NCBI GenBank assembly: GCA_046484125.1
Contig: JAWOBX010000095.1
Coordinates: 1-61,015, forward strand
DNA length: 61,015 bases
Direction of reading: 5' to 3'
Source: JBGLNL01 sp046484125
Lineage (GTDB): Bacteria; Chloroflexota; Dehalococcoidia; SZUA-161; SpSt-899
Positions 60,782 through 61,015 of this stretch are shown here, in pieces (position 1 is the stretch's first letter; each line of letters opens with the position of its first letter). The translations under genes were made by a program, and so were the position numbers. The notes under the pieces were generated by a model. The model ran no database searches and had not been told where the DNA came from. It worked only from the letters and a program-made list of their open reading frames with translations.

Positions 60782-61015
60782 TGGAACATTATGACGTATT
60801 GATAGTCGGGGCGGGGCCCGCCGGCAGCCGTACCGCCTACAGGATGGCGAGCGCCGGATACAAAGTAGCCATCTTCGAAGAAAAAGAACAGGCAGGGCAT
60901 AAGTCCTGTTGCACAGGAATTATAGGAAGGGAATGCGCCGACCTTTTTGATATAGACGTCGATTGCGTTCTTCGAGAGGCCGGCTCCGCCAGACTTTTCG
61001 CTCCGTCGGGCGAAT
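60781..61015 (+). CDS. Geranylgeranyl-reductase-family flavoprotein (5' part)
   Basis: First 78 residues only, running off the window. VGAGPAGSRTAY FAD motif at residues 9-20, FEEKEQAGHKSCCTGIIG matching the GGR family N terminus. The family reduces isoprenoid chains of lipids or quinones. Overlaps the preceding gene as TGATG, implying one operon with the exosortase. Confidence 0.8.
   Translation, partial: MEHYDVLIVGAGPAGSRTAYRMASAGYKVAIFEEKEQAGHKSCCTGIIGRECADLFDIDVDCVLREAGSARLFAPSGE

Noticed and set aside
1..61015. tRNA, rRNA, CRISPR arrays, transposase genes.
   Set aside because: Looked for characteristic motifs and repeat-spacer patterns by eye and found none; a covariance-model scan was not possible.

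Overview
The window looks like a bacterial chromosome segment from an anaerobe, most likely a Chloroflexota/Dehalococcoidia-type lineage. This is an inference. It rests on two archaeal-type NrpR (DUF128) nitrogen regulators beside glnA, glnK, amtB and gdh, a stand-alone FMN-type glutamate synthase domain protein, and a very dense set of ene-reductases, flavoprotein dehydrogenases, aldehyde ferredoxin oxidoreductases and molybdopterin enzymes. No rRNA, tRNA, CRISPR array or transposase was recognised.

Region 1 (1-386) is a patchwork of dispersed repeats with a perfect 26-bp inverted repeat. Region 2 (387-41384) is a catabolic island of about 41 kb. All genes are on the + strand except the first, an ene-reductase. 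It opens, after a good promoter (1846-1874), with a corrinoid one-carbon module: corrinoid protein, MtmB-family methyltransferase, methyltetrahydrofolate:corrinoid methyltransferase and a DUF1638 protein. Then come two KstD/fumarate-reductase-type flavoproteins, an SRPBCC protein, three large old-yellow-enzyme (OYE) reductases, a ferredoxin-AOR-FAD oxidase-HdrD-like module, a second MtmB homologue, two SDRs, a class III CoA-transferase, a HIBADH-family dehydrogenase and an acyl-CoA dehydrogenase, closed by a hairpin terminator (27230-27272). A second unit starts from a near-consensus promoter (27412-27440). It holds two molybdopterin oxidoreductases, another OYE, a four-cluster ferredoxin, a second AOR with an HdrB-like protein, two VOC proteins, a thioesterase, two EthD-like proteins and two SDRs.

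The most notable signal is that both MtmB homologues carry glycine where archaeal monomethylamine methyltransferase carries pyrrolysine, and neither has an in-frame amber codon. With the corrinoid protein and an MeTr that keeps its pterin-site residues, this looks like a pyrrolysine-independent MtmB-type demethylation system feeding methyl groups to tetrahydrofolate. The rest of the island would oxidise and reduce the demethylated, probably cyclic, skeleton through enone and CoA-ester chemistry. The substrate is unknown.

Region 3 (41411-46813, - strand) is housekeeping: aroQ, a Xer recombinase, topA, dprA and a DUF5343 protein. Region 4 (47092-58895, - strand) is mostly nitrogen and glutamate metabolism: an L-2-hydroxyglutarate dehydrogenase-like gene, a GltB-type protein, nrpR1, amtB-glnK-glnA, gdh and nrpR2, separated by long repeat-bearing gaps. 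Region 5 (59315-end, + strand) encodes an exosortase, a YdjM-like membrane protein and the start of a geranylgeranyl-reductase-family flavoprotein.
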